Assembly: GCA_963932145.1 (NCBI GenBank)
Contig: OZ010595.1
Span: forward strand, 91,878,971 to 91,942,970
From: Acanthosepion lycidas
Lineage: Eukaryota > Mollusca > Cephalopoda > Sepiida > Sepiidae
DNA length: 64,000 bases
Reading direction: 5' to 3'
Below, one piece after another: positions 11,617 through 21,569 of this stretch; the first letter of the stretch is position 1; each line of letters begins with the position of its first letter. The notes under the pieces were generated by a model. It made no database searches. It was not told the DNA's origin and worked only from the letters and a program-made list of their open reading frames with translations. Made by a program: the position numbers and the translations under genes.

Positions 11617-11787
11617 TGTGAATTAAATAAATGACTCCAACAAGACTTGTGTGTGGAGAGAGAATTTATTTAGCGACCTTCCAACACCATGTGGTGGTAA
11701 CCAACTGTCTTTATCCCTGTGTTTCTGACTCAATCATACCTCACTCATAGAGAAGGTACAAGGGGAACAACTTCACGTTGATTAACA
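11617..11787 (-). repeat. Copia 5' LTR (about 171 bp)
   Basis: On the minus strand this segment starts TGTTAATCAACG and ends TTAATTCACA directly next to the primer-binding site. It therefore has the TG...CA ends of an LTR. It carries a TAAATAAATT segment that could serve transcription or polyadenylation. I could not find a second copy at the other end (around 7700-7870), so the outer boundary at 11787 is inferred from the terminal dinucleotides only. Confidence 0.6.
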
Positions 11788-11814
11788 ATTTACATTGTCC
11801 AGACTGTTTTTCTC

Positions 11815-12110
11815 AATAGCACATTGGATAAAAGTGTTGGTTGGATCCAGTGACTTGACCCAAAGTGTTGAGTTCAATACCTAGCTACTGCAGTGGTGAA
11901 CAAAATCTTGAAGAGTCGAGTTTAAGGGAGATAACTGTGACATCTGGAAGAGACATGGCATGTGGAACTAGAAAAATCTACCTTGGTGGATGAAATAAAG
12001 GGTTCAGTTCAAAATTCCATTCACCTAAAGAAGGCCAGAGTGTACAATGGCTGAATATGACAATAAAGATGGTGTCAACAGTCCGAACAATGTAAATAAT
12101 TACCCTGTAA
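11815..12110 (-). mobile_element. Foldback-type half element: tRNA-like core plus Penelope-type arm
   Basis: About 11820-11890 reads on the plus strand as the tRNA-like core (gcacattggataaa... and gttgagttcaatacc). About 11960-12105 is one arm of the family (gaaataaagggttcagttc, then a degenerate CTAAAGA-hairpin-GCTGAA block at about 12033-12060). The opposite arm is missing. Confidence 0.6.
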
Positions 12111-12364
12111 ACCTCAAATAGTAGAAAGTGAAGGCATTAATGATGAGGACCAGAAAACTGTTTTTTGTCAGATTTTATTGGAAAAGATTCAGAAGATCTG
12201 CAGTTCATCCAACATCATTATGGTAGTCATTAATAAATAAAGAGAAATTACAGTGACAATAAGATAGGAGAAAAGGCTGAATGAAATGCAGTCAAGTTTG
12301 ATAAGCAGCAGGCAGATTAAGTTTAAGATTCCAAGTGTTTCGACACTCAAGATTGTCCCACAGT

Positions 12365-12655
12365 GAAATTGGTGACATAAGTGAATTGGTTTGTGAATTG
12401 ATGACACTAATTCTGAGTTCAATCTTGGCTTAGTGCAGACTCAGTGGAAGCAAGGTAAGAAAGAACTTGGCAGTATTAAATAATAACAAGATTAGTTAAT
12501 CTGAACTTTGAAATTTTATCCACTAATTAAATCTTGTCCTCTTTAAGTCAAGAATCAGCTATCTTTCCTATCATATTGCCCTTCCTTATGCTAATACAAC
12601 TTTACACAATAACCCTCTACATTGAGTTACCCTTGGGCCTTGTATTAGGGAAAAA
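12365..12655 (+). repeat. tRNA-like SINE fragment and linked dispersed repeat
   Basis: A B-box-like gagttcaatcttgg at about 12415-12430 is followed by gcagactcagtggaagcaagg. A related arrangement occurs at about 42685-42790. The adjoining segment (aagtcaagaatcagctatc ... ccttgggccttgtattagg) is homologous to about 41030-41170 and 62890-63040, defining another dispersed family. Confidence 0.5.
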
Positions 12656-12857
12656 AAAGAAAAATAATATCAACTCAAAAAGATAACCAAAAGGATGAGT
12701 TTTACAATAGTTTGATAACCAAAAGGATGAGTTTTACAATAGTTTGTAAAACTCATCCTTTTGGTTGTCTTTTTGAGTTGATATTATTTTTCTTTTTTTT
12801 CCCTAAAAAATGATTATTTCTGGTCACTGTGCCAGTGACCAGAAATAATCATTTTTT
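12646..12857. repeat. Two adjacent long palindromes
   Basis: The first palindrome has arms 12646-12707 and 12743-12805, about 62 bp each and nearly perfect. A 32-bp tandem duplication (12682-12713 and 12714-12745) lies within and beside the left arm. The second is perfect: arms 12805-12829 and 12833-12857 with a 3-base loop. Together they could extrude as two hairpins. Confidence 0.9.
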
Positions 12858-12973
12858 TATAAATTTATTATGGCACTCCAAACCATTAATTTCAAATTGA
12901 TTGGTTTGTTTTTTATGGTTTATCAACCTTTGTGGGTTATTTAAAGCTTAAATACATTTTGGATTGTAAGGGA

Positions 12974-13045
12974 ACCTTACAGTATGTGGTGTTCCCAAGC
13001 AGTACCCCTTCTAAGTACTAATTGGGTTTAACTTTGGTGATTGTC
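12974..13045 (-). pseudogene. 5S rRNA-derived fragment
   Basis: The minus strand matches the 3' half of 5S rRNA with losses: gatnaccaaagttaaac, (about ten bases missing), ttagtactta, then ctgcttgggaacacc. The landmarks are the same as in the better copy at 63395-63492: internal control region of 5S genes, TAGTACTT and GCTTGGGAA. It is diverged and gapped, so it is a pseudogene or SINE head rather than a gene. Confidence 0.55.
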
Positions 13046-13059
13046 ATTAATATCAAAAT

Positions 13060-15430
13060 TAGGAGGGGGTCCATGGAAATCCCAACAGAAGCCAAAATAA
13101 AATATGTTCAGACAACATAATTTCTTAAAATGTAAAAAAAATAATTGAAAAAATTGAAAATTTGTAATCTGGAGTTATTTTTCCTTATATTATTATTTAT
13201 TAAGCTCACCAGATTATGAATTGGAGAAAAAAATATTTTTACATTTTAAAATTTTTTAGCATTTTTGTTTTAGCTTTCATGGGGAGGTGGGGGTCATTTT
13301 ACAGTGAGTTTACCTAACAAAGTGGACCACATGTTACCTTTTATAACAATAAAAAAAAGTTTTTGGTATTCGTATTCTGGTATGTTTAATCTATAATAAT
13401 ATGAAAACAAAAAAATTGAGAAGTTATTTCTTATTGCAGTGCCTGCTGAAGAACCCCACCAAAAATGATTCTTTAAAATCTTATTTTCTCAGAGTGTATT
13501 GAGTGAAAATTAAAAACTTGAAAGATTAAAATGAAAGAGAAAGAAATTTCACTGATTTAATTTCTCTCTTTCATGCTTTGAAGATCAATTGTGCCAAGGA
13601 TTTTTCAGCCCTTTGTTGGTGAGGAGGCGTTTTAATTTCAACACCTCATATTCATTTTGATGTTGTCTCTAAACATTTCCAGGTAGATTGAACAAAGATA
13701 CATTGTAGAAATCCCATCACAGTCAACAGATTTTACAGTAATTTCTAATGGAGATATCTTCAAGACAATCATTATTTCATGACACTCAAAATATTCTTCT
13801 GTAAAATTACTGATTGAAACAAGAGAATTGTTGTCTAATTACAAGAGAGGTTTTTTTTAGTTACTATTTTCAACACAGAATCATACATTAATTATGGAAA
13901 TTAAATTAATATTTTTCAAAGGTGAATTAAACAAATATGAATTATTGTTGTTGCTGCTACTGATGCTAACGGAGATGTTATTACTCTTTCTGTTCATGAT
14001 GATTATGATGATGATACAATAGCAATTATTTTTGTTGATTGTGACCCATTTTTGTTGTTGTCGACACTGATGCAAGCAGAGATGTTGCATGTAATTCATC
14101 AGATGAGGAAAAAAAAATTCTTCTTAATTCCCAAGTTCTGTGCTGCAAAAAAAAAAAAAAATAAAATCCTTCCACAATGAAATGCTAGAACTTAAAAAGA
14201 AAAAAAAAGCATAAAATTCTATCATTCTACCAGGTTTTCCTGTCTAATTTCTTTAAACTTTTGAAAAATTTTAAATTCTTTTCAAATTTTTATTTTCACT
14301 TCCACTTTGCATTATTTTTTTTTCTTAACTTTTCATTTTATTCCTTTTACAGAGAAATTTAAATTTTTCTCGCCTTGTAAACCTTTCTCTGTTCAAGAGC
14401 AAAACGGACGGGCCATTTATTGATTCCATTGATAACGGAAGACATGTGAAAAAGAAAAAAAATATAATGAAAGACAAGCTGCATTTGCTAAACCAAATAT
14501 CTTGCATCTTGGGATATAAAGTTTCATTGCACAAAAAGAATTATCACATCAACAAAAATTGAAATATTTTAAACCAGAATAAGAGAGTAGTTTATATTTA
14601 CAGTTGTCTTTCTAGGGAACCAATTCAAGGCACCTCTTTTGAAAATACCAAAACCTGCAGGTGCTCAAAGCCCAATATATAAAATTTCTGGAATGAGGAG
14701 TTCTCCTTATTTACATTATTTACATTCAGATTAATGTCTTCATTTTTGTTGTTATCTCAACATTTTTGCCATTGCGACCTCTGAAACTGAAAAGTTTTAC
14801 TGTACACTAGACAAAGTACAATGCAAATTGCAGGAAATTACAATTGTAATTGTTGTAGCATACCTACAGACAATAATGGGCATGTCTCCATTCACATAAA
14901 TACAGTAGTAAATACTGTATGTTGGTCTGCAGTTAGAGATTCATTGTGGAATTCACTTGACTCACTTCTAACAGTTAACAGTGAATCTTACATGTGTTGT
15001 TCTTATCCTAAGTATTATCATTCATTATCAACCTTTGTGTGATTATTCTATTCAGTAACTTTCCCTGCATATATAGTGGCATGGAACTTAGGTGTAAAAT
15101 GGACTCTTGATTTATCCATGCCACACATTATTAATGAATGATGATCATGACAAGGAAACACACGGGTAGTTTTAACAAAACAAGAGAAGGAAATTATTCA
15201 TGAATTTACATGCTTGATGTTGTGCCAGTAGCTCATTTCAGAAAACTAAATTGAAATTCTTAAAGTCTGCAGTTTTACTGAATTATCATGAAAAGGAAAT
15301 GTTCATACAACAGATTAAATGATCTGACACAAAATAATATTCAGAAATGTTTAAGACAAAGGAAATAGTTTGTTGCTCACTGAAGAGATAAATGGTTTGT
15401 ATATGTTTAAAAGTAGACAAAGAGAGATAG
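13060..15430. other. AT-rich non-coding sequence with weak inverted repeats
   Basis: Between 13060 and 13330 an imperfect inverted repeat is visible (taatctgg at about 13165 against ccagatta at about 13209, plus flanking ttaaaatgtaaaaa and ttttacattttaaaa). It may be an old MITE. The rest has poly-A runs, short gtt/tga repeats (13930-14060) and possibly a diverged foldback arm at about 14695-14790. I see no gene. Confidence 0.5.
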
Positions 15431-15439
15431 TTTGAAATA

Positions 15440-15785
15440 ATAAGCTTTCTTGGATTCTATTTACATTATTCGGACTATTGTCCTCATCTTTGTTGCCATG
15501 TTTATCCCAACATTTCAGCTGTTGTATGCTCTGGACTTCTTCAGGTGGTTTGAATGTTGAACTTAACCCTTTATTTCGCTCACTGTGGTAGAGTGTTCTA
15601 GTTCCACATGCCATGTCTAAGGTATGTCAGTTATCTCCTGTTAATTCCCCTCTCAAAGTTCTCCACCTACTTAACTGTCCTTAAGGACACATGGCACAGT
15701 GGATAAAGGCGTTAGTTAGATCCAGTGACAGGACACAAAGAGTGCGAGTTCAATACCTGGTTAAGGTGGTGGAGAATTTTAATAA
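15440..15785 (+). mobile_element. Penelope-type arm with tRNA-like core in opposite orientation
   Basis: About 15450-15620 is one family arm (attattcggactattgtcc ... ttcttcaggtgg ... tgttctagttccacatgcc). Its minus strand carries CTGAAGA and a hairpin followed by a degenerate GAAAT. About 15690-15775 is the tRNA-like core on the plus strand: ggcacagtggataaaggc as A box and gcgagttcaatacc as B box. Here the core is inverted relative to the arm compared with 27.1-27.6 kb. Confidence 0.65.
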
Positions 15786-16072
15786 ATAAATAAAAACAGA
15801 GCATCTATTCAAATATGGGTATCCATTAAAAATAACATTTAAACAGATAAATTAAAATATGCCAGATTAATAAACGAAAAATCCATTTCTAAAAACATAC
15901 ATGTGTATTTAAACATATGTACACACATGTATGTATGTATGTATGTGTGTGTGTGTGTATAGATATATATATTTTGATTGGTCATTCTACCTTTTGTAAC
16001 AACGTTTTCCCCTTGCGAAGGATCGTTAATTAATTTGAAACTTTTAAAACCATTTATTTTACATTCAACATC

Positions 16073-16127
16073 ATCACTTGATAAAACACCGGGGGTGTTG
16101 AAACAAAATGGCTATTTTTGTAGTGAT
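16073..16127 (+). ncRNA. Hammerhead-like fold, degenerate core (family E, copy 1)
   Basis: Stem I strands ATCAC (16073-16077) and GTGAT (16123-16127) enclose a core reading CTTGATAA, one inserted T and a G-to-A change against CUGANGA. Stem II is perfect, AACACC (16085-16090) with GGTGTT (16094-16099), followed by intact GAAA (16100-16103). A stem III hairpin of about 6 bp (caaaat...atttttg) then ends in GTA, a permitted cleavage triplet. The architecture is that of a type I hammerhead, but this copy is probably inactive. Confidence 0.55.
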
Positions 16128-16248
16128 TTTATAACATTTTTTTTTTAAATAAATAATTATATCTGCTCTACTTTGTATTGAGCACTCTTTTAAGAATAGT
16201 AATTGTTGGTTATTGGAATTCATTCCGTATACACCAATCATATACTTG

Positions 16249-16249
<1 letters not shown>

Positions 16250-16294
<45 letters not shown>
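16250..16294. repeat. (TA)n microsatellite between inverted hammerhead copies
   Basis: A pure TA tract located between the two inverted family-E copies (16073-16127 and 16425-16480). Confidence 0.9.
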
Positions 16295-16295
<1 letters not shown>

Positions 16296-16424
16296 ATCCA
16301 CATAAAATGAGAACAAATTGAGTGTAATTCCACTGTATGTAACATTTCATTTAAAAGAGGGCTCAATATAGAGTTGAGCTAAATATTATTTATCTTAGGA
16401 AATGAAAACAAAACCATGTTAAAA

Positions 16425-16480
16425 ATCACTACACAATTACAATTGTGTTTCAACGCTACAAATGTATATCCTCAGGTGAT
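16425..16480 (-). ncRNA. Type I hammerhead ribozyme-like sequence (family E, copy 2)
   Basis: On the minus strand, in order: stem I strand ATCAC (16480-16476), core CTGAGGA (16475-16469, fits CUGANGA), a weak stem II, GAAA (16451-16448), a perfect stem III hairpin (CACAATT, loop GT, AATTGTG), then TA with GTA as the cleavage triplet, and stem I strand GTGAT (16429-16425). The A before stem III and the U after it form the conserved A15.1-U16.1 pair. All conserved unpaired residues are present. The weak point is stem II (TATAC...GTAGCGTT), with only two or three pairs. Outside, about six more stem I pairs can form. A copy in inverted orientation lies 300 bp away. Confidence 0.65.
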
Positions 16481-16529
16481 GTTAAACTACTGGCAAGGGA
16501 ATGATTAATTAATTTCAAAACCAGGATAC

Positions 16530-17219
16530 TTCCTCTTTTTTTGAGAAAAGAAAAACAGAATAAAAATGGCCTATTAGGTTATCATATATACTTGTTAGTT
16601 TTTTTTCTAATGTTCTGCAAATGATCTTGAAGATGGAATGCCAAGTAGACAAGAATAAGTAGATTCAAATTCATCTCTTCTCTTTTAATCAAGATCACAA
16701 AGTTGCTAAACCTGGTTAAAATATTTGTACTGTGCGTGGAGATGAAATGCTTCAAAACAACCAAATGGTCAAGTTGTAAGCTGTATGTTTAACAAATGAA
16801 ATGGTTAAAAGGCAATTCAGCTGAAAAGCCCTGATTGGTGATGGAGTGTGATTAATCAACATGAGAATGATGATGCTTGCTCCTCAATAACCACCACCAC
16901 CACCACACTAACATAACCAAACATGCAATTCAAGGAGCTCAGTTGGGAAATTCTGCCACATTCTCTATATTCTTCTGATTTAGCCCTCTCAGATTGCAAC
17001 ATTTTTTGGTCACTTTCTAACAAATTGAGGAATGCAATCACGTGGAGAATAAAATGTGGGTAGATGAATTGTGTGGGTTAAAACCTTTTGATTTCTATCA
17101 TCAAGGCATTGAACAATTAGTGGATTGTTGGCCGGAGATTGTAAAGAATATTGAATGATACATTAGAAGTATTAATAATATATATTAAAATAAAATGAAC
17201 AAATTCATATAATAACCTA

Positions 17220-17220
<1 letters not shown>
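16530..17220. other. AT-rich non-coding sequence
   Basis: No recognisable feature apart from a short cca/ccaccacca run near 16890. Confidence 0.5.

Positions 17221-17260
<40 letters not shown>
17221..17260. repeat. (TA)n(CA)n microsatellite
   Basis: TA tract followed by a short CA run. Confidence 0.9.
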
Positions 17261-17263
<3 letters not shown>

Positions 17264-17264
<1 letters not shown>

Positions 17265-17463
17265 TGTGTTTTAGTGGACTCAGCAATTTTCAATCTGCTT
17301 GTCTGAATCATCTTCAAGAAGTGAGAGCAAGATCTAAAAGGTCAGCCAATCTAACAGTGATCTCATCTCACAATTCTCACACCTGCTCCATATGTGGCCT
17401 CCTTTGTAAATCACTAGTGGGTCTTAAATGCCACTTAAGATTATTGCATAATCTTTCATAACT
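17264..17463 (+). pseudogene. LINE ORF C-terminus with CCHH tail
   Basis: The frame ends in CSICGLLCKSLVGLKCHLRLLHN, a C-x2-C...H-x4-H pattern preceded by an Arg/Ser-rich segment (QEVRARSKRSANL). Many animal LINE ORF2 proteins end in a similar (C)xxC GRxCxSxxGLxxHxRxH finger just before the stop. The stop codon and 3' flank follow at once, then a TA tract at 17517. Only the last 65 codons are left. Confidence 0.5.
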
Positions 17464-17513
17464 GAATCAATAAGCTGGCAGATCCTCATACGTCAAAACC
17501 GCAGGGAGAGTCC

Positions 17514-17516
<3 letters not shown>

Positions 17517-17557
<41 letters not shown>
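17517..17557. repeat. (TA)n microsatellite
   Basis: Pure TA tract. Confidence 0.9.
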
Positions 17558-17559
<2 letters not shown>

Positions 17560-17560
<1 letters not shown>

Positions 17561-18168
17561 TTGCCAGCTTCAACACATTTGATTTGATTTTATATGCTCC
17601 TGGTACAATTGACCGACAAGCAATTTAGTAAATTCAAAGGAAAAACAATACATAGAATTTGAATAATGAAATATTAAATATATTAAAAGGACAAATGAAA
17701 TGTAAAGAGATCAAAGCAATCTTCAGTATCTTTAGTAGGGACTCACATTTTTGTGGGAGCAAAAATAATAAGTCTTTTCACTATAAACAATCACTGAGAA
17801 AGAATTATGTATTTGAAATCTAGTATGACCAGTAATTATCCTCAGGGGTGGAAATCCAACAATATATGTATATACATACAAACACACACACGTGTGTGTG
17901 TGTGTGCACCCATGTCAAGGGAAGCCATCAATGGTTGTGCTAGCAGAAAGTTACAAGTCATTGTGACTAAGGGTTTGAGCGTGCTGGCTTTGTTCCAACT
18001 GTTGATCACATTCGATAATGTGTTATCTCCCAGAGTTACAGAAACAGTAAATAAGGTCTGATCAACATAGTTGCAGTATAAACCATGGGTGGAATCTGTG
18101 AGTGTTGAACAAATACAAATCTGCCACCCTAGTGGACTGGTATACTTGGATACAAGTGGACAGCCATC

Positions 18169-18170
<2 letters not shown>
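17560..18170. other. AT-rich non-coding sequence
   Basis: Unassigned; includes a (CA)n/(GT)n palindromic stretch at about 17878-17906. Confidence 0.5.
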
Positions 18171-18171
<1 letters not shown>

Positions 18172-18235
<64 letters not shown>

Positions 18236-18255
18236 AGATAGATAGATAGATAGAT
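18172..18255. repeat. Compound (TA)n(GA)n(GATA)n microsatellite
   Basis: Three simple-repeat blocks in a row. Confidence 0.9.
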
Positions 18256-18516
18256 AAAAACAGATATTTTAAAATAAGAGAAAATAACAAATCAAAAAAC
18301 AGTAACAAAATAATTTTACATTGCTATAGAATGTTAATATTGAAATACAAAATCATGGCTTAATCAATTTATCAATCCTCTTTTATCAGAACTCAATTTA
18401 AGATGAGAAATGGACACAGCAACTAAAATAAACATCAAAGATTAAATATATAACAATTAAAACTTTATTACATTTAAGCCTAACAACTATTCCTATTTAC
18501 AGATGGCTGGCAGGAC

Positions 18517-18900
18517 TTAATATAAATTGACTTGAACACTTAAATGAAATTCTGAGTTAACCAGTCTCAGTACTGAGTGCATATTTTGGTTAAAAGAATG
18601 GGCATATTGTGGATTGATTAACAAATGTACAGCTGTCGCCAAACCACTTTGGCAAATTTTCCACATTGCCCGATGTGAATATTGACTGGTGTCGACCTTT
18701 GCTTCTGACCTTTGACCCATTCTACCTATGTAGTCAAAGTCACACTGGCACTTAAATTGGTAAATTATCAAACTGATATGATGGGAAGTTAGAACATCTT
18801 TCAAACCAATCTCAACATTGGTCGGGGAACAAAGATAATACAGGGAATTGCAAACAGATAACGGTCTTTCACATACACAGAAATCTTCCTAGGAAGCCTG
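18517..18900 (-). pseudogene. Penelope-like element GIY-YIG endonuclease fragment
   Basis: The minus strand encodes NVEIGLKDVLTSHHISLIIYQFKCQC, then DFDYIGRMGQRSEAKV. This is the PLE C-terminal pattern in which a VVYxFxCxC segment precedes YIGRTxQRLxxR, the YIG part of the GIY-YIG nuclease. The frame continues with WKICQSGLATAVHLLIN and FHLSV, then degenerates before the usual LEAIYI helix. No RT domain is attached, so this is a 5'-truncated copy. It belongs to a different PLE lineage from the one at 34.8-36.5 kb, judged by the different linker sequence. Confidence 0.65.
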
Positions 18901-19206
18901 GTATTCACATCCCCAATCCATGTTATATACAAACAGATGAGAAATTTTCTGGGGGCCAATCGGCAGACCTCCACAATATCCCCAAATTCTGCTCATAAAT
19001 TTCTTAATAAATTCAATTTCTGAATTTAATTTTGTTTCAGAGTATATACTCAGGGCCCATTAGACAAAGGGTCTTACTCATATTTTGATATTTTGCTGTC
19101 TTTAACAAAAGGAACCATAATAGGTATATAAAGTCTGTGAAGGTTGGTTTCTGGTACACCAATGTGTGAAACCCTGTATCCAATCTATACGAGAGGAAAT
19201 TAAAAA

Positions 19207-19210
19207 TGAC

Positions 19211-19286
<76 letters not shown>

Positions 19287-19409
19287 TGTGCATGTATATA
19301 TATATATATATATATATATAGATATGTGTGTGTGTGAAATGTGTATGTATATAAAATATAAATATATATGTAAATTCAACTATATATATATATATATATA
19401 TGTAAATTC

Positions 19410-19451
<42 letters not shown>

Positions 19452-19477
19452 TTATTTATTTATATACACACACTTTT

Positions 19478-19511
<34 letters not shown>
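19207..19511. repeat. TA/TG microsatellite cluster
   Basis: Several (TA)n and (TG)n blocks, with a ttta run (about 19445-19465) and a repeated tgtaaattcaacta unit. Confidence 0.9.
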
Positions 19512-19514
<3 letters not shown>

Positions 19515-19529
19515 GAATAAATTCGACCT

Positions 19530-19640
19530 TGCTAACTGAACGCACTTCTGTGGCCAAATCGGTAAAGGCATGTCAAGCTAAATGACGGTTCTGTATAGGA
19601 TACAGGTTCGAAACCTGACAGGGGATAAATATTTTCTGTG
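19530..19640 (+). repeat. tRNA-derived SINE head
   Basis: A-box-like tggccaaatcgg (about 19552) and a perfect B-box ggttcgaaacc (about 19606-19616). Short complementary ends (tctgt near 19548, acagg near 19619) could form part of an acceptor stem. The spacing fits a tRNA, but the anticodon arm does not pair well, so I call it a SINE head or tRNA pseudogene. Confidence 0.55.
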
Positions 19641-21010
19641 AAAATTTCTCAGACATTCAGGCTGGTAAATGTTGTTTAATACTGTTTATTATAAACTGAG
19701 CATTTACTTAAATATTTGTATCTATAAAAAGAATGTATAAACATAAAAATGTCTTAAAATAATTGTCGGACTTTGTCCATTTCATATACACACATATACA
19801 TCAATCCAACTCAATATATATATATTTGTGTGTATGTATGTAGATTTAATATGCCATTTATGAAATTTGAGGAATAAAAAGCCATCAAAATGATAACAAT
19901 ATTGTCAATAAGATTGACATTTATTATATATTAGCCTTTTGACTAAATTACAGAATGAAAAGAAATATTTTATATATATATATATGCTGAGGAAATTATA
20001 TGACAATGTGAAAAAAGTTTACTTGTGATGCATTTCATCCCTCAGGACTTCAATGAACTAAACTTGTTATGTCGGGAGGGGGGACTATATATATATGCAT
20101 GACAGTGGATTGCTGGGAATTATAGTTTTTTTTTGTTTGTTTTTAAAAAAAATTCTTACAATCAAAAATATTTTTGGCTTTAAATAACCAGCAAAGGTTG
20201 ATAAGCTGTAGAAATGTTGAAGTGGTTTACTACTCTTTTCGTTGTGGTGAACTCATTTTGAAGTTTCTGTTTGTCAAAAAATTGACCTGCTCAAAGGAAC
20301 AGACTGAAAAAAAACAAAAACACATACACACAAACATTGATCACTCCTACCAGCCAAAATAAACTCAACAATTCTTTAAAAAATATTAATTCCTTTGTGT
20401 GTCACAGTGCTTCTGAAATGATTCTGCATGCCACATAGGTATGGCGGAAGACGATAGCATGTCTGGTGGAATTATTGAAAGACAATCAAAGATTTAGAAA
20501 CAGTTTAAAAAATTCATATGCCAAAAATAAATATGATTTCAAAATTTAAAATATTATTATGGATTATTTTTAATTGCATGCACGAGTCCCAGTATAAACA
20601 GTTATAAATAATTATTGATCGATTTTATCATTGTAATATTTCTGCATTATATCAAGTATTAAGAATATAGTAACTAGGGTCTGCAAATTGGAGGAGAGAG
20701 TTATCAATGATAATGTTTTGATATTGAATCCGCTGTTATTGCCCTTTAACCCTCCCTGTTTTTATTTTTAAATGTACTTTTTATCACAAAAAATTTAGTA
20801 AGACGCAAGCAAATTTTTGTTTGATAATTGTGGACCAGAGAAAAAATTTTTGGAAATCACTGTTGTAGAGTGATCATAGTAATTTAGTTTTCCAAGATGA
20901 TGAGTCAATGTCTGACATTCATCTGGTTCAAATTTCCATCTTCTTTTCAGTGGCACATTTTTATTTCTTTCTCATGCACATGCATACATATAGAAAGGAA
21001 TCAATGAGTA
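19640..21010. other. AT-rich non-coding sequence
   Basis: No gene recognised. A hairpin-family fragment (gtttacttgtgatgcatttcatcc) at about 20010-20060 also occurs near 29530-29620. Confidence 0.5.
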
Positions 21011-21011
21011 T

Positions 21012-21152
21012 TGTCATAAGACAACCTGATTACCTCTCCTGTCTTATGATTTGTATAAATAAGTCACACTCTCTTAGCCAAAACAGCAAGACTCTTCAGT
21101 TATGTTCAAGAGAGTCACATTAAACCAAACTAGACTCTGAAAATTCATTACA
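21012..21152 (+). repeat. Gypsy-type element, 5' LTR
   Basis: It starts TGTCATAAGACAACC and ends near ATTCATTACA, so it has TG...CA termini. It aligns as a direct repeat with 21570-21698 (shared cctgtcttatgatttgtata, then aataagtca, cttagccaaaa, ctcttcagtta, accaaactagact). A TATA-like gtataaata lies inside. Element boundaries are by eye. Confidence 0.7.
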
Positions 21153-21219
21153 ATTTATTGAATGCAATTACGGACAAATACCTTAAACTAGAATAACTAC
21201 CTACATATCCCCTTTTAGA

Positions 21220-21565
21220 AGATTTTATCTTCAGCAATGAAAGCCTTTCAGGAGTTAAAAAAAGATATTGCCAACTCAGCTATCACTGACATTCTCCTAG
21301 AAGTAGAGACCAACACTTCTGACCATGCCATAGATGCCACATTAAGGCAATCTGGGTGCCCTGTAGTGTTCTCCTCCAGAACATTGTCAAAATCTTAGTG
21401 CAGATATTCAGCTGTCAAAAAGGAGGCTTATTCCATAGTTGGCCAACTGTTCCCATAACACCTGAAAGCCCCGATCAGCTGCCACTGAGACAACCCCAGA
21501 GAATTATCAAGAGACCCAGTCCCCTGGATGATTTTGTGTCAGACTAGAAGAAGACAAAGCTGGGG
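21220..21565 (+). pseudogene. Gypsy RT/RNase H remnant
   Basis: The plus strand encodes AFQELKKDIANSAITDILL, then VETNTSDHAIDATLRQSGCPVVF, SSRTLSKS and, across frame changes, YSAVKKEAYSIV. This is the RT-RNase H junction of Ty3/Gypsy-type pol (AFxxLK...; D(A)SxxAIGAVLxQ; SRxLxxxExxYSAxEKEAxAI). The D of the first RNase H acidic position has become N (ETNTSD). A polypurine tract (agaagaagacaaagctgggg) ends at the start of the 3' LTR. Everything upstream of RNase H is missing, so this is an internally deleted copy. Confidence 0.8.
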
Positions 21566-21569
21566 AGAA

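Noticed and set aside
19552-19625. Functional tRNA gene
   Set aside because: A and B boxes are good, but the anticodon stem does not pair and the acceptor is only partly complementary; a SINE head is more likely.
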